Assembly: GCA_030605835.1 (NCBI GenBank)
Contig: JAUWHO010000053.1
Span: 1 to 34,947 of the forward strand
Source of the DNA: Candidatus Zixiibacteriota bacterium
Lineage (GTDB): Bacteria; Zixibacteria; MSB-5A5; DG-27
Length of the DNA: 34,947 nt
Reading direction: 5' to 3'
The notes beneath the pieces were generated by a model. That model made no database searches. It saw only the letters and a program-made list of their open reading frames with translations, and was not told the DNA's origin. The translations under genes and the position numbers were made by a program. Of this stretch, positions 26,334 through 34,947 are shown one piece after another. Every line of letters starts with the position of its first letter. The first letter of the stretch is position 1.

Positions 26334-27683
26334 ATGATACCAGCTTTCAAGAAACTAGGCATACTGGTGCTCGTTGCGGGTCTCTTGCTGTTCTTCGGAT
26401 GTTCGGAGAGGGAAAATCCTGCCGGACCTCAGATTTCCGAAGGTTTAGACTACACCGGTTCGTTTTATGATTCCGTCTCCTTCTGGGGAAACTTGAGCGG
26501 AGACCTCACCCAGAGAAACATCGCGGTCTACACTCCTCCGGGATATGATCCTGCCAACACAAACGTCCGCTACCCCACCCTCTATCTCTTGCACGGTTTC
26601 TGGGGAAGCGAGCGCTATTTCCTGGATTACTTCTCCTTGAAGGAGACCGCCGACGAGATGATCTCCAGGGGGGAGATAAAACCGATGCTGATCGTCACCC
26701 CCGACGCCTCCAGCAAGCTGGGAGGTGGCTTCTACACCGATTCGGACTCCATGATGACCACGGCGGTTGAATACACTGTCTATTACGAGTACACCCGGTA
26801 TGATAGCATGGGCAACCCCGCTGGGTCCACAGCGGTGAAGGATACCGCTTACGCTGAGCTGACCTTCACCGGAGCATACGAAACTTACATCTGGCGGGAT
26901 GTGATTGAGCAGGTGGAAGCCGCTTATACCGCTTATGACGGACCCTGGTGGGAATATACCAGCTTCGATAATTTGGGCCAGCCACTTGACTCCGTTCAGC
27001 ACACGCGACCCGCAAGGGATTACCGAGCCACTGGCGGTCATTCGATGGGTGGTTACGGAGCCATGAAGATTGCGATGCGCCACCCAGATCTATTCACCTC
27101 GGTGTCGGCGATGTCAGCGCCTTTGGCCTTCAATCTCCTGATAGACCACATACCGGATGTCTATAGCGAGAACGGGGTTAGCTTCGGGGATTCTGCCGGT
27201 TATTATGCCTTCTCTCCCTCCCAGACGAAACCCTGGACGACGTTATTCTTCAGCATGGGCGCCGTCTTTAGCCCCCACAGTCTGTCGGAGCCCGACACCA
27301 CTTATTTCCATCGCTTAGCCCCAGCGGAGCAGGGTTTGGTGGGAGTTGATCTCCCCTTCGGTCCTGATGGCGACACAAGCTCCACCATCTGGAACAAGTG
27401 GCTCGCCGAAGATGTGACTACAATGGTGAGCAGTAATCCAACCAGGTTTAAGCCCGCCCTTGACAGCCTCACAATTTACATTGACTGCGGGCTAGATGAC
27501 GAGATGGATATGAATCTCCACGCCGAAGCCTTCGATGCTGCCCTGACCAGTGCCGGTGTGGAGCATGACTCCCCTGCTTACTACAGCGGGTACGGGAATC
27601 TGCCTGCCAACAACTTCAACTACATCGCCGACCGCTTGAGGGTAGTGCTGAAATTCCATTCCGACAACTTCCCCGACGAGTGA
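26334..27683 (+). CDS. Esterase-like alpha/beta hydrolase lipoprotein
   Basis: 449 residues. Lipoprotein signal with LLLFFGC (Cys23). The hydrolase domain matches the esterase D/feruloyl esterase family (COG0627-like): an N-terminal strand and turn phrase YTPPGYD, YPTLYLLHGFWGSE, then the nucleophile elbow GHSMGG with Ser237 and a following MKIAMRHPDLF. An insertion of about 70 residues (about 140-215, rich in Tyr, Thr and Glu) sits between strand 4 and the elbow. The acid is probably one of the Asp in IDCGLDDE; the His may be in the C-terminal part but I cannot assign it surely. It probably cleaves an ester at the cell surface or in the periplasm. ATG follows GGAGG. Stop TGA, terminator 25 bases later. 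Confidence 0.85.
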   Translation: MIPAFKKLGILVLVAGLLLFFGCSERENPAGPQISEGLDYTGSFYDSVSFWGNLSGDLTQRNIAVYTPPGYDPANTNVRYPTLYLLHGFWGSERYFLDYFSLKETADEMISRGEIKPMLIVTPDASSKLGGGFYTDSDSMMTTAVEYTVYYEYTRYDSMGNPAGSTAVKDTAYAELTFTGAYETYIWRDVIEQVEAAYTAYDGPWWEYTSFDNLGQPLDSVQHTRPARDYRATGGHSMGGYGAMKIAMRHPDLFTSVSAMSAPLAFNLLIDHIPDVYSENGVSFGDSAGYYAFSPSQTKPWTTLFFSMGAVFSPHSLSEPDTTYFHRLAPAEQGLVGVDLPFGPDGDTSSTIWNKWLAEDVTTMVSSNPTRFKPALDSLTIYIDCGLDDEMDMNLHAEAFDAALTSAGVEHDSPAYYSGYGNLPANNFNYIADRLRVVLKFHSDNFPDE

Positions 27684-27707
27684 GCGTTCTCTCAATAGTC
27701 GCTTAAG

Positions 27708-27738
27708 AAAGCCACGGCTTGGTGCTGTGGCTTTTTTC
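27708..27738 (+). terminator. Rho-independent terminator, probably bidirectional
   Basis: Stem AAAGCCACGGC (27708-27718) with GCTGTGGCTTT (27724-27734), one wobble, loop TTGGT, six T at 27732-27737. The minus strand has TTTCTT after the stem, so it may also end the 27827 gene. Confidence 0.9.
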
Positions 27739-27826
27739 TTCAAACCCAGTTCGACTGGGAGACTTCAGTGAGTCTGCTGTCTCAATGTCTATGTCAGGCA
27801 AAAAGGGAACGAACAGCGGGAAAGCC

Positions 27827-28525
27827 CTACTTCAAGGGATTCAGGGAGGGGAAAACCCCTTTGGGATCGAACATCGTTTTTATTCTCTGGTTGAGCTCCC
27901 TCTTGGCCGGAGCCTTCATCTGCTCAAGGGAGGGAATGTTCGGTTCCAGAAACGTGAGGTTTTCGTACTCGGGCAGACGAGAAAGCGGGAGAACTCGCAA
28001 GGTGACCGCGGTGATGATTCCCAGGCGCCCCCAGCCGCCGCAGAACAGCCGCACCAGGTCGTACCCGACCACATTCTTGAATGTCACCCTGCCGGTGTTG
28101 ACAATCTCGCCTGAGGCCGTAACGACCTCCAGAGCCAAGGTGAATTTCTTCACTTCCAGCTTCTGTCCACCGAACTCTGCGCAGAGGCTTTTGCTGATCA
28201 GGGAGGCCACCGACTCGGAGAGATCGGGATGTGAAAAGGGAAAGAAAAGCCCGGAACTCCTCAGCTTCCGATTTAGCCGCGAGACCTTGTAACCGGCCTG
28301 GAGCGTTATGAAGAAGTCTTCCGGGGAAAAATCCAATACCTGGTCAAGATGTGAGAGATTGAGAATTATACGATTTCTTCGCCCCAGGGGGATATCTTCC
28401 AATGAATGACCCCGGTTCACCGGCACCACCAGAAGCCTCCTCTTCTGTGCAAATCTGATGAGCCTCGCCACTTCCGCGGTGTTCTCCGGGTAGACCTGAA
28501 GGTTGCGGCATTTTACGGTGAGCAT
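27827..28525 (-). CDS. Short FAD-binding oxidase subunit, GlcE-like
   Basis: 232 residues. The N-terminal 180 form a PCMH-type FAD-binding domain of the GlcD/GlcE family: VYPENTAEVARLIRFAQK, VVPVNRGHSLEDI (FAD loop), and TFKNVVGYDLVRLFCGGWGRLGIIT. The final phrase KTMFDPKGVFPSLNPLK is the usual end of GlcE proteins. GlcE has about 350 residues, so about 100 residues of the middle (the FAD-oxidase C-terminal domain) seem to be missing while both ends are kept. Known role of GlcE: flavin subunit of glycolate oxidase (GlcDEF). No glcD or glcF is in the window, so the role is open. It follows the zinc-ribbon gene by 62 bases on the same strand. Confidence 0.78.
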   Translation of the reverse strand: MLTVKCRNLQVYPENTAEVARLIRFAQKRRLLVVPVNRGHSLEDIPLGRRNRIILNLSHLDQVLDFSPEDFFITLQAGYKVSRLNRKLRSSGLFFPFSHPDLSESVASLISKSLCAEFGGQKLEVKKFTLALEVVTASGEIVNTGRVTFKNVVGYDLVRLFCGGWGRLGIITAVTLRVLPLSRLPEYENLTFLEPNIPSLEQMKAPAKRELNQRIKTMFDPKGVFPSLNPLK

Positions 28526-28587
28526 ATTACCTCGCCCCGCTGGATAGATCAGTCTCCGGTTTGACAGAATGAGTGAACGTCGACGAC

Positions 28588-28923
28588 TTATATGTCGTCC
28601 AATATCCCCTCTGCGATTTCCAAACCCCTCTCGTAATCCTCTTCTGGAACCCAGAGTATGATTTCAACCGGAGAGGTGCCGACACCACCTCCGAGCATCC
28701 TTCCCAGATCCTCCCCCTTAACCAGGCAAGGTATACCCTCCTGCTCCAAGACCTCTTTCAACATCTCAGCGTAGAGTCGGGAGGGCAAGCTTTTCAGCGG
28801 CACAAATTCTCCCAAGCTGATCCTCTCTGCGTTTATTGAATCTTCAATCAGAAGAAGGTTGCACTCCGGACAGGTCTTTACCCAGTCCTCGTATCTTTTC
28901 CGGCAATGGGGACAAATAGACAT
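28588..28923 (-). CDS. Zinc-ribbon DUF2007-like protein
   Basis: 111 residues. A zinc ribbon at the N-terminus (CPHC at 4-7 and CPEC at 18-21) is joined to a DUF2007-like 'putative signal transducing protein' domain: FVPLKSLPSRLYAEMLKEVLEQEGIPCLVKGE, split over its helices, and ILWVPEEDYERGLEIAEGIL. The domain is small and of unknown role in the family. Probably an operon leader with the GlcE-like gene. ATG at 28923; a promoter is close upstream. Confidence 0.82.
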   Translation of the reverse strand: MSICPHCRKRYEDWVKTCPECNLLLIEDSINAERISLGEFVPLKSLPSRLYAEMLKEVLEQEGIPCLVKGEDLGRMLGGGVGTSPVEIILWVPEEDYERGLEIAEGILDDI

Positions 28924-28960
28924 TCCAACCTTCCAGTACTGTCACGTTCGTTACACGATT

Positions 28961-28989
28961 AAACTATCAGCCGGATCAACTGCTGTCAA
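28961..28989 (-). promoter_or_regulatory. Candidate promoter for the zinc-ribbon/GlcE-like genes
   Basis: On the minus strand TTGACA (complement of 28984-28989). At 17 bases stands TAGTTT (three of six); at 20 bases TTTAAT (five of six). Leader about 30 bases. Confidence 0.45.
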
Positions 28990-29029
28990 GCGATTTTGGA
29001 GATTATTCACTCAAAAGGAATACCTCGCT

Positions 29030-29116
29030 TGTAGCGGAAGGTCATAAGCCTGCCCGGCCAGGGACTCGTCGGAGCTTCAGCCTTCCACTTCTGGAAACCT
29101 GAAGGTTTCCGCTACA
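29030..29116. repeat. 87-bp element bounded by a 10-bp inverted repeat
   Basis: TGTAGCGGAA (29030-29039) is the exact reverse complement of TTCCGCTACA (29107-29116). The right end carries a perfect hairpin GGAAACCT/AGGTTTCC (29093-29100, 29103-29110). It looks like two palindromic repeats facing each other. The rest of 28990-29245 shows no gene. Confidence 0.6.
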
Positions 29117-29245
29117 CAACCCCCTGTTGTTGTCAGGTACCAAATCCGGCCCGGGATTGTGATATATCCAATGGGGTATTCGATACACGATGTTGATAGG
29201 GTATCGGGTCCACCATCGGGTACGAACAGAGAAATGCCTTTGAAT

Positions 29246-29965
29246 CTAAGGTGTCTCTGTGGCCTTCTCGCCGCTCATTTCCTTTAAGTATTTTTGCGTG
29301 AGCTTCTCAGTCTCTATCCAACGCAAGGTCAGTTCAATAAGAGTCTTAAGGTCCTCGATATCCTTATCCTCCCACTTCTGAACATAGTGGGTTTGGTCAT
29401 TACCTAGCCAAGCAGCTTTTTCCGCGCAATTCTTTACATTGATGTTATCGATGTGGTCTCTTATGCAATTCGACAGGAACTTGTTCCTGACTTCTTCAGC
29501 AGCCTCCGGGTTCTTTGAAATTATGTAATCCTTTACCAGAAATTCCAATGCCTTTCTATAGCCAACCCCACATATCTGGTGTAGCTCGTATTCCTCCGCA
29601 CTGCGAGCCTCGTTGTAGATGTCGCAAAAGGATTGAGACACCTTTTTGATCATGTCCGAAAACTGCCTTTCGCGGATTTTCACAGGCTCAACCTTGTCCA
29701 GGCAATATGCCTTTTTCCCAGAAGTTTTGTCCTTTCCAACAGATAAATACGTTGCAAAAAAAATGCTCTCACAGTCCCGGTCAGGGCACTGATAGACGAT
29801 TTGGACTAGAGCGTCTGAAGAAGGGCGCGCTACACGATTTGTGCTCACCATTACCGCATCTATTCGCGTGTGGCAAACAGGACACTCGTTCGGCTTCTTG
29901 TCAATCACTACATGAAATTCAGCTCCACTGATCGATTTAGCTACTAATTCAATTCCGGTATTCAT
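29246..29965 (-). CDS. DUF4145 protein with zinc ribbon
   Basis: 239 residues. Cys28-Cys31 (CPVC) and Cys60-Cys65 (CPDRDC) form a likely zinc ribbon. The helical part has the phrases typical of DUF4145: ICGVGYRKALEFLVKDYI and AAWLGNDQTHYVQKWEDKDI. DUF4145 proteins are often found with restriction or defence genes, but their role is unknown. It lies 65 bases downstream of atpD with no terminator seen between, in the place where atpC (epsilon) usually stands. It has AAGGGG before the ATG. Whether it is cotranscribed with atpD is open. Confidence 0.8.
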   Translation of the reverse strand: MNTGIELVAKSISGAEFHVVIDKKPNECPVCHTRIDAVMVSTNRVARPSSDALVQIVYQCPDRDCESIFFATYLSVGKDKTSGKKAYCLDKVEPVKIRERQFSDMIKKVSQSFCDIYNEARSAEEYELHQICGVGYRKALEFLVKDYIISKNPEAAEEVRNKFLSNCIRDHIDNINVKNCAEKAAWLGNDQTHYVQKWEDKDIEDLKTLIELTLRWIETEKLTQKYLKEMSGEKATETP

Positions 29966-30030
29966 CTTTCTTACCCCTTTCGTTCTGCCAGTGGTGATTG
30001 GTGCTTCCGTGAGTCAAAGCGCCGTGAATC

Positions 30031-31479
<1,449 letters not shown>

Positions 31480-31525
31480 TCAAAACCCAACAGACCGGGG
31501 TATGCTCAGTTCAGAACGGGCCGAG

Positions 31526-31945
31526 TCAATCATCCACCAACACCTTGCTCACGGTTACAATGTCGTCGCGAAGATGATAGCCGATTCTTCTATAAAAATC
31601 AACAGCCTCCATGTTTGGCTTCTCCACCCAGAAGTTGATCTTCTCCACTCCCTTTTCTCTGAACTTCTTCTCGAGCATTTGGACTAATTCTCTGGCGATA
31701 CCTCGATTCCTGCATTCCTTCTTAACTGCCAGGTGATGGATTATACCGCGTCTTCCATCGAAACCACCTAAGATGACTCCGCAGAGCTCGCCATCTTCTG
31801 TAGCCCCGAAACAGGTGTCGGGATTCCGCTCTAGCATCACTATGAAACCTTCTTTGGAATCGGCCTTTTTCATTGTTATCCCACCCTCTCTCCAGATCTT
31901 CAAAACCTCACTGTAATCTTCAACTCTCAACGATCGTATCTTCAT
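31526..31945 (-). CDS. GNAT family N-acetyltransferase
   Basis: 139 residues, normal for a single GNAT domain. The acetyl-CoA loop is RNRGIA (79-84) after the strand IIHHLAVKKE, and the C-terminal VDFYRRIGY is typical. Known for the family: transfer of an acetyl group from acetyl-CoA to an amine; RimI-like members act on protein N-termini, but the substrate here is not shown. It starts 9 bases after the methyltransferase gene, so the two are very probably cotranscribed, with atpD next. Confidence 0.87.
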   Translation of the reverse strand: MKIRSLRVEDYSEVLKIWREGGITMKKADSKEGFIVMLERNPDTCFGATEDGELCGVILGGFDGRRGIIHHLAVKKECRNRGIARELVQMLEKKFREKGVEKINFWVEKPNMEAVDFYRRIGYHLRDDIVTVSKVLVDD

Positions 31946-31954
31946 AGCCGCGAC

Positions 31955-32761
31955 TTATTCCTCTTTTCTAAAGTTCAGGCAATAGTGATGAAACGTGTTA
32001 CTGACCCAGGCATTGTATATTCCATACGGCGCCAGGCGCTGGTCATCCTGACACCATATCTTTTCATCCTTCAACGTGTATATTTCACTCAAGCTTTTTG
32101 CAATGTCCCAGGCGAGGGGATACATCCTACTACCCTTTTTCACGTTTTTGACTATGATAGTCAGATACCCTCCGTTCTTGAGAATCTTGTATATCTTCGC
32201 AAAGACGGTGCAGATCTTGTCAATGAACTCCTCGTAGTCAGAGATATTGCCGAGGTCATTTGCATCTTTCGAGTAACTGATGTCCAGCCCTTTTTTCTTG
32301 CGCTCTTTCTGGGTGAAGGCCCCCTTCATCTTGAGCATATCCCAATAGGGCGGGCTGGTGATGACGTAATCGATTTGCGGAAGCTTGTATCTGTCAACCT
32401 TAAAAGCATCTCCATTGATGATCCTGATTTTCGAGCCAGAAGTCTTCAGAGCTCGCTCTCTTTTGTTGACCCTGTCCCGAGCGATATCACAATACTGCTT
32501 GTTCAATTCTATGCCCACTCCATTCCTTCCAGAATCTATGCATGCCAGAAGGGTGCTTCCCGTTCCAACCATGGGGTCCAGAACCGTCTGCCCCTTTTTG
32601 GTGAAGAATTCTATGAATTCCCTGACCAGATTTTCCGGAAACTTGGCTGGATGGAGCAAGACCTCTTTTCCCCTCGGGGGAGGATTGTGCACGAACCAGG
32701 ACTTCTGAAACTTAATCCACTCTTTCCCGGAGAGGTCGTTTAGTCTATTCTGGCGCGCCAA
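31955..32761 (-). CDS. DNA methyltransferase (N4-cytosine/N6-adenine type)
   Basis: 268 residues. Motif X-like segment LLHPAKFPENLVREFI (35-50), motif I DPMVGTGST (62-70) that holds S-adenosylmethionine, IELNKQY (motif II), and motif IV TSPPYW (135-140), the catalytic loop of exocyclic-amino methylases. The order X, I, IV resembles the gamma class; TSPPYW suggests N4-cytosine or N6-adenine as target. The domain for target recognition is short, and no restriction gene is near, so it may be an orphan. The start is TTG at 32761, two bases after the stop of the LigT-like gene and near AAGGGAT, which points to translational coupling. Confidence 0.87.
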   Translation of the reverse strand: MARQNRLNDLSGKEWIKFQKSWFVHNPPPRGKEVLLHPAKFPENLVREFIEFFTKKGQTVLDPMVGTGSTLLACIDSGRNGVGIELNKQYCDIARDRVNKRERALKTSGSKIRIINGDAFKVDRYKLPQIDYVITSPPYWDMLKMKGAFTQKERKKKGLDISYSKDANDLGNISDYEEFIDKICTVFAKIYKILKNGGYLTIIVKNVKKGSRMYPLAWDIAKSLSEIYTLKDEKIWCQDDQRLAPYGIYNAWVSNTFHHYCLNFRKEE

Positions 32762-32763
32762 GC

Positions 32764-33285
32764 TCAGGATCCCTTCTCTCTGAAGTCAAATGTTCTAATC
32801 GTCTCCCAGCGATGCGGGGCCTTTCTCTCAAGCAGACTTAACCTTTCAGCTATGAAGTCTAAGGTCAGATTGAAATCCTTCAACTCATCATATGCACGAT
32901 TCATGTCCACTTCGGTTTCGAAACGTCCCAGTGTCAGATGCGGATAGAAAGGACGGCCAACATCAAGCAACTCCTCAAACTCACCGCCATACAGTTTTCG
33001 ATTCAGAAGACGCAACCTGTTGGCGCCTTCCGATATATCCAGATACGCCAGCAAATCCTCGGGGCGGAGTTTGATGCCGTTGAAACCGACATTGAATCTG
33101 ACCGTCTCGGAAGCGGTATTTTCAAGATGCGCATATATCTCCCCCGGGCGCAGCCCCGTCTCTGAGGGAAAAAGGAGAGTCAAATGGGGTCTAACGTGTG
33201 AGGAGATGGGATTGTGCTTATCGTAGACTCCGCGGATCGCTTTTTCCACCTGTTCGCTGACGAATATGACACCGCAAATGACCAT
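32764..33285 (-). CDS. 2'-5' RNA ligase/LigT-like phosphoesterase
   Basis: 173 residues. Two HxT motifs of the 2H phosphoesterase family are present: HLT at 34-36 and HLT at 116-118, the second followed by LGRF. Known for the family: 2H enzymes open or form 2'-5' or cyclic phosphate bonds in RNA and nucleotides; the natural substrate in bacteria is often unclear. It starts 34 bases after atpG and ends two bases before the methyltransferase start, so it leads the three-gene insert. ATG at 33285; no clear ribosome-binding site. Confidence 0.85.
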   Translation of the reverse strand: MVICGVIFVSEQVEKAIRGVYDKHNPISSHVRPHLTLLFPSETGLRPGEIYAHLENTASETVRFNVGFNGIKLRPEDLLAYLDISEGANRLRLLNRKLYGGEFEELLDVGRPFYPHLTLGRFETEVDMNRAYDELKDFNLTLDFIAERLSLLERKAPHRWETIRTFDFREKGS

Positions 33286-33319
33286 ACGACCATGATGGCA
33301 ATTTCACTGGTGAGCGATC

Positions 33320-34177
33320 CTATTTCAGCGCCTCCGCTCCTGTGACTATCTCCAGCATTTCTCTGGTAATGGAGGCCTGACGGGCTCTGTTTCGCAGCCG
33401 GGTGAGACGCTCCATCATCTCCTCCGCATTTTGGGTGGCGGCTCCCATGGCCATCATCCGGGCCCCGTGCTCCGAGGCAAAAGACTCAGCCAGAGCGGTG
33501 CGAATTCTGGTGACACAATAACGTGGTAGTAAGTCATCGAAAATGGAAGCCGGGCTCGGTTCAAATAAATACTCCAGTCGGCGCGAAGTCTCCTCTCCCC
33601 TTCTCGGATCCTCGATCGGCAGGAGATTCTCCAGCGTGACACGATATGTGATAGTTGACAGAAAACGCGTATACAGCAGTCTCACCTCGTCAACTTCTCC
33701 CGTCAGAAAGAGGTCTGTTACCTCCTTGGAGATCGAGCGTACCCGCATCAAATCCAGATTCCCGGCCAAATCCAGAATTTTATCCGTGATTGTCCAGTGT
33801 CGCCGCCGGTAGTGCTCATACCCCTTTTTCCCGATGAGGTAAAGACAGACACTGTCAGGGGCATAGTTCCCAAGCTCTTCGTTTAGACGACGTATAATGT
33901 TGGTGTTATACGAACCACACAGCCCGCCATCCGAGGTAAAGGCCAGAATCATAACCTTCTTTATTTCTCTTCTCTGAAAAAAAGGATGGGTCAGAGCCGC
34001 CGCCCCTGCCAGGCTCTCCAGGATCTCTTGCATCTTGTTAGCATACGGGCGCGCCGATTCCACCAGTGCCTGGGCCTTGCGCAACTTAGCGGCTGCCACC
34101 ATCTCCATGGCCTTGGTGATCTGCTTGGTCTTCTCGACGGTGCGGATACGACGCTTGATGGCTCGCAGTGTTTCCAC
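33320..34177 (-). CDS. atpG: F1 ATP synthase subunit gamma
   Basis: 285 residues, the usual length. It is the central rotor shaft of F1. The N-terminal helix ETLRAIKRRIRTVEKTKQITK and AMEMVAAAKLRKAQ are typical, with SDGGLCGSYNTNI in the Rossmann-like part and the C-terminal helix ATQNAEEMMERLTRLRNRARQASI-like phrase (split here: MMERLTRLRNRARQASITRE). Start is GTG at 34177; an in-frame stop stands 15 bases upstream and no clear Shine-Dalgarno is seen, so it may depend on translation of an upstream frame. The gap to atpA is 254 bases, longer than normal for this operon. Confidence 0.95.
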   Translation of the reverse strand: METLRAIKRRIRTVEKTKQITKAMEMVAAAKLRKAQALVESARPYANKMQEILESLAGAAALTHPFFQRREIKKVMILAFTSDGGLCGSYNTNIIRRLNEELGNYAPDSVCLYLIGKKGYEHYRRRHWTITDKILDLAGNLDLMRVRSISKEVTDLFLTGEVDEVRLLYTRFLSTITYRVTLENLLPIEDPRRGEETSRRLEYLFEPSPASIFDDLLPRYCVTRIRTALAESFASEHGARMMAMGAATQNAEEMMERLTRLRNRARQASITREMLEIVTGAEALK

Positions 34178-34431
34178 AGCAGTTGCCAGAAGTTAAATCA
34201 AAGCCTCCTTGAGCGGTGCCTTGGTATCTTCTCCCTGAATCACTAATCCCTTTCGAAGCTTGCAGAAGATGTCACAAAAAGAGAACCCCCCTCTAGATGC
34301 GTGGATAGTGGGTTGCCGGGGAATGTGCCCCTCCTTACACATCTTTTTTTCAAAACTACTGCTTTTGCCTTCTTCATTAGCGAACAGCATCATTGCATCG
34401 AGGCAATCTCTTCACCAGAGGCACCAGGGTC
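34178..34431 (-). other. Unusual gap between atpA and atpG, with a repeat-like palindrome
   Basis: atpA and atpG are usually almost adjacent. This stretch has a palindrome GGGG-AATGTG-CCCC (34318-34331) preceded on the minus strand by GTAAGGA, like the other short repeats, and AAGATGT/ACATCTT (34266-34272, 34339-34345) as a 7-bp inverted repeat around it. A 66-codon frame (34193-34393, minus) fills it, but its sequence (HIPRQPTIHASRG and so on) looks derived from the repeat; I do not call it a gene. Confidence 0.5.
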
Positions 34432-34947
34432 TTACTTCTTCAAGCTCTCCACAAACTTCGCCTTGAACTCTTTGGTGGCTTGCCCCAGTTTCTTCTCCGT
34501 CGCCTCGGTGAGATCTTTCGTCGTGGCTATCTTGTGGGCGATGTCCGGATAGCTCTCCTCGACGAACTTGTAGAATTCCTCCTCGAAACGCTGACAGCTC
34601 TCGACCGCCAGATCGTCGAGAAAGCCGTTGGTGGCAACCCATATGATTATCACCTGTCTCTCCGCCGGCATGGGAACATACTGATCCTGTTTCAAGATCT
34701 CGACCACCCTCTCCCCGCGGGTCAACTGTGCCTGAGTGGCCTCATCAAGCTCAGTTCCAAACTGGGTGAAGGCTGCCAGCTCCCGATACTGAGCCAGATC
34801 TAACCGCAAACGGCCAGCAACTTTTCTCATCGCCCTATTCTGAGCGTTACCGCCTACCCGCGAGACTGAAATACCAACGTTAATCGCCGGTCTGACTCCG
34901 GCGTAGAACAGGTCCGGCTCCAGATAGATCTGACCGTCGGTGATGGA
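34432..34947 (-). CDS. atpA: F1 ATP synthase subunit alpha (5' partial)
   Basis: The C-terminal 171 residues of the alpha subunit. The frame is open to the right edge ([30 protein letters not shown] are visible), so the N-terminus and Walker A lie outside the window. [15 protein letters not shown] and [15 protein letters not shown] are strongly conserved alpha phrases, and the C-terminal helical domain is complete to the stop at 34432-34434. It is the non-catalytic nucleotide-binding partner of beta in the F1 ring. atpG follows after a 254-base gap. Confidence 0.96.
   Translation of the reverse strand, partial: SITDGQIYLEPDLFYAGVRPAINVGISVSRVGGNAQNRAMRKVAGRLRLDLAQYRELAAFTQFGTELDEATQAQLTRGERVVEILKQDQYVPMPAERQVIIIWVATNGFLDDLAVESCQRFEEEFYKFVEESYPDIAHKIATTKDLTEATEKKLGQATKEFKAKFVESLKK

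Noticed and set aside
34193-34393. 66-codon frame between atpA and atpG
   Set aside because: It overlaps a repeat-like palindrome, is Cys/Gly-rich without a recognisable domain, and appears to be read from repeat sequence.

Overview
The window looks like a piece of a Gram-negative genome from an uncultivated lineage near the FCB superphylum (Zixibacteria, KSB1, TA06 and similar are possible; I cannot settle the phylum). The reasons are three secreted proteins with a 'YPNPFN' type A C-terminal sorting domain of the type IX secretion system (T9SS), outer-membrane beta-barrels, a DUF3857/transglutaminase protein, and a TPR lipoprotein of the 'C-YYNTFY' kind common in such genomes. There is no tRNA, rRNA, CRISPR array or recognisable insertion sequence.

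Layout. 1-1621: 3' part of a gingipain-like (C25) peptidase with a T9SS tail and its terminator. 1725-4718 (-): a large membrane protein with a spermidine-synthase-like domain and TPRs. 4719-5432: a long intergenic region. 5433-7534: a beta-propeller T9SS protein, a double hairpin and a terminator. 7587-8123 (-): a small TPR protein. 8334-14385 (+): a probable transcription unit of a DUF3857/transglutaminase protein, a PflA-like radical SAM protein, a TPR lipoprotein with a TonB C-terminal domain, and a PyrK-like flavoprotein broken by an in-frame TAG. 14690-14902 (+): promoter, multibranched fold and strong terminator with no convincing ORF, a candidate small RNA. 15090-20783 (-): a VCBS/T9SS protein, a beta-helix protein and two lipoproteins.

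20978-24299 (-) is the most interesting block. It is a two-gene operon with its own promoter and terminator, encoding a decaheme cytochrome c and a porin of MtrB/PioB (GSU2204-like) type. Together these resemble a conduit that carries electrons across the outer membrane. The porin has its own CxxCH motif and an in-frame UGA at codon 577, followed by a short hairpin with an AGGU loop like bacterial SECIS elements. I therefore read it as a probable selenoprotein rather than two genes.

24616-27738 (+): a FadL/OmpP1-type barrel and an esterase lipoprotein, with promoter and terminator. 27827-28989 (-): a short GlcE-like FAD protein and a zinc-ribbon DUF2007-like protein. 29246-34947 (-): the F1 ATP synthase region in the order atpA (partial), atpG, atpD, but with a LigT-like phosphoesterase, a DNA methyltransferase and a GNAT acetyltransferase packed between atpG and atpD, and a DUF4145 protein where atpC usually lies. 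Short palindromic repeats of GTAGCGG/GTAGGG type are scattered through the intergenic regions.
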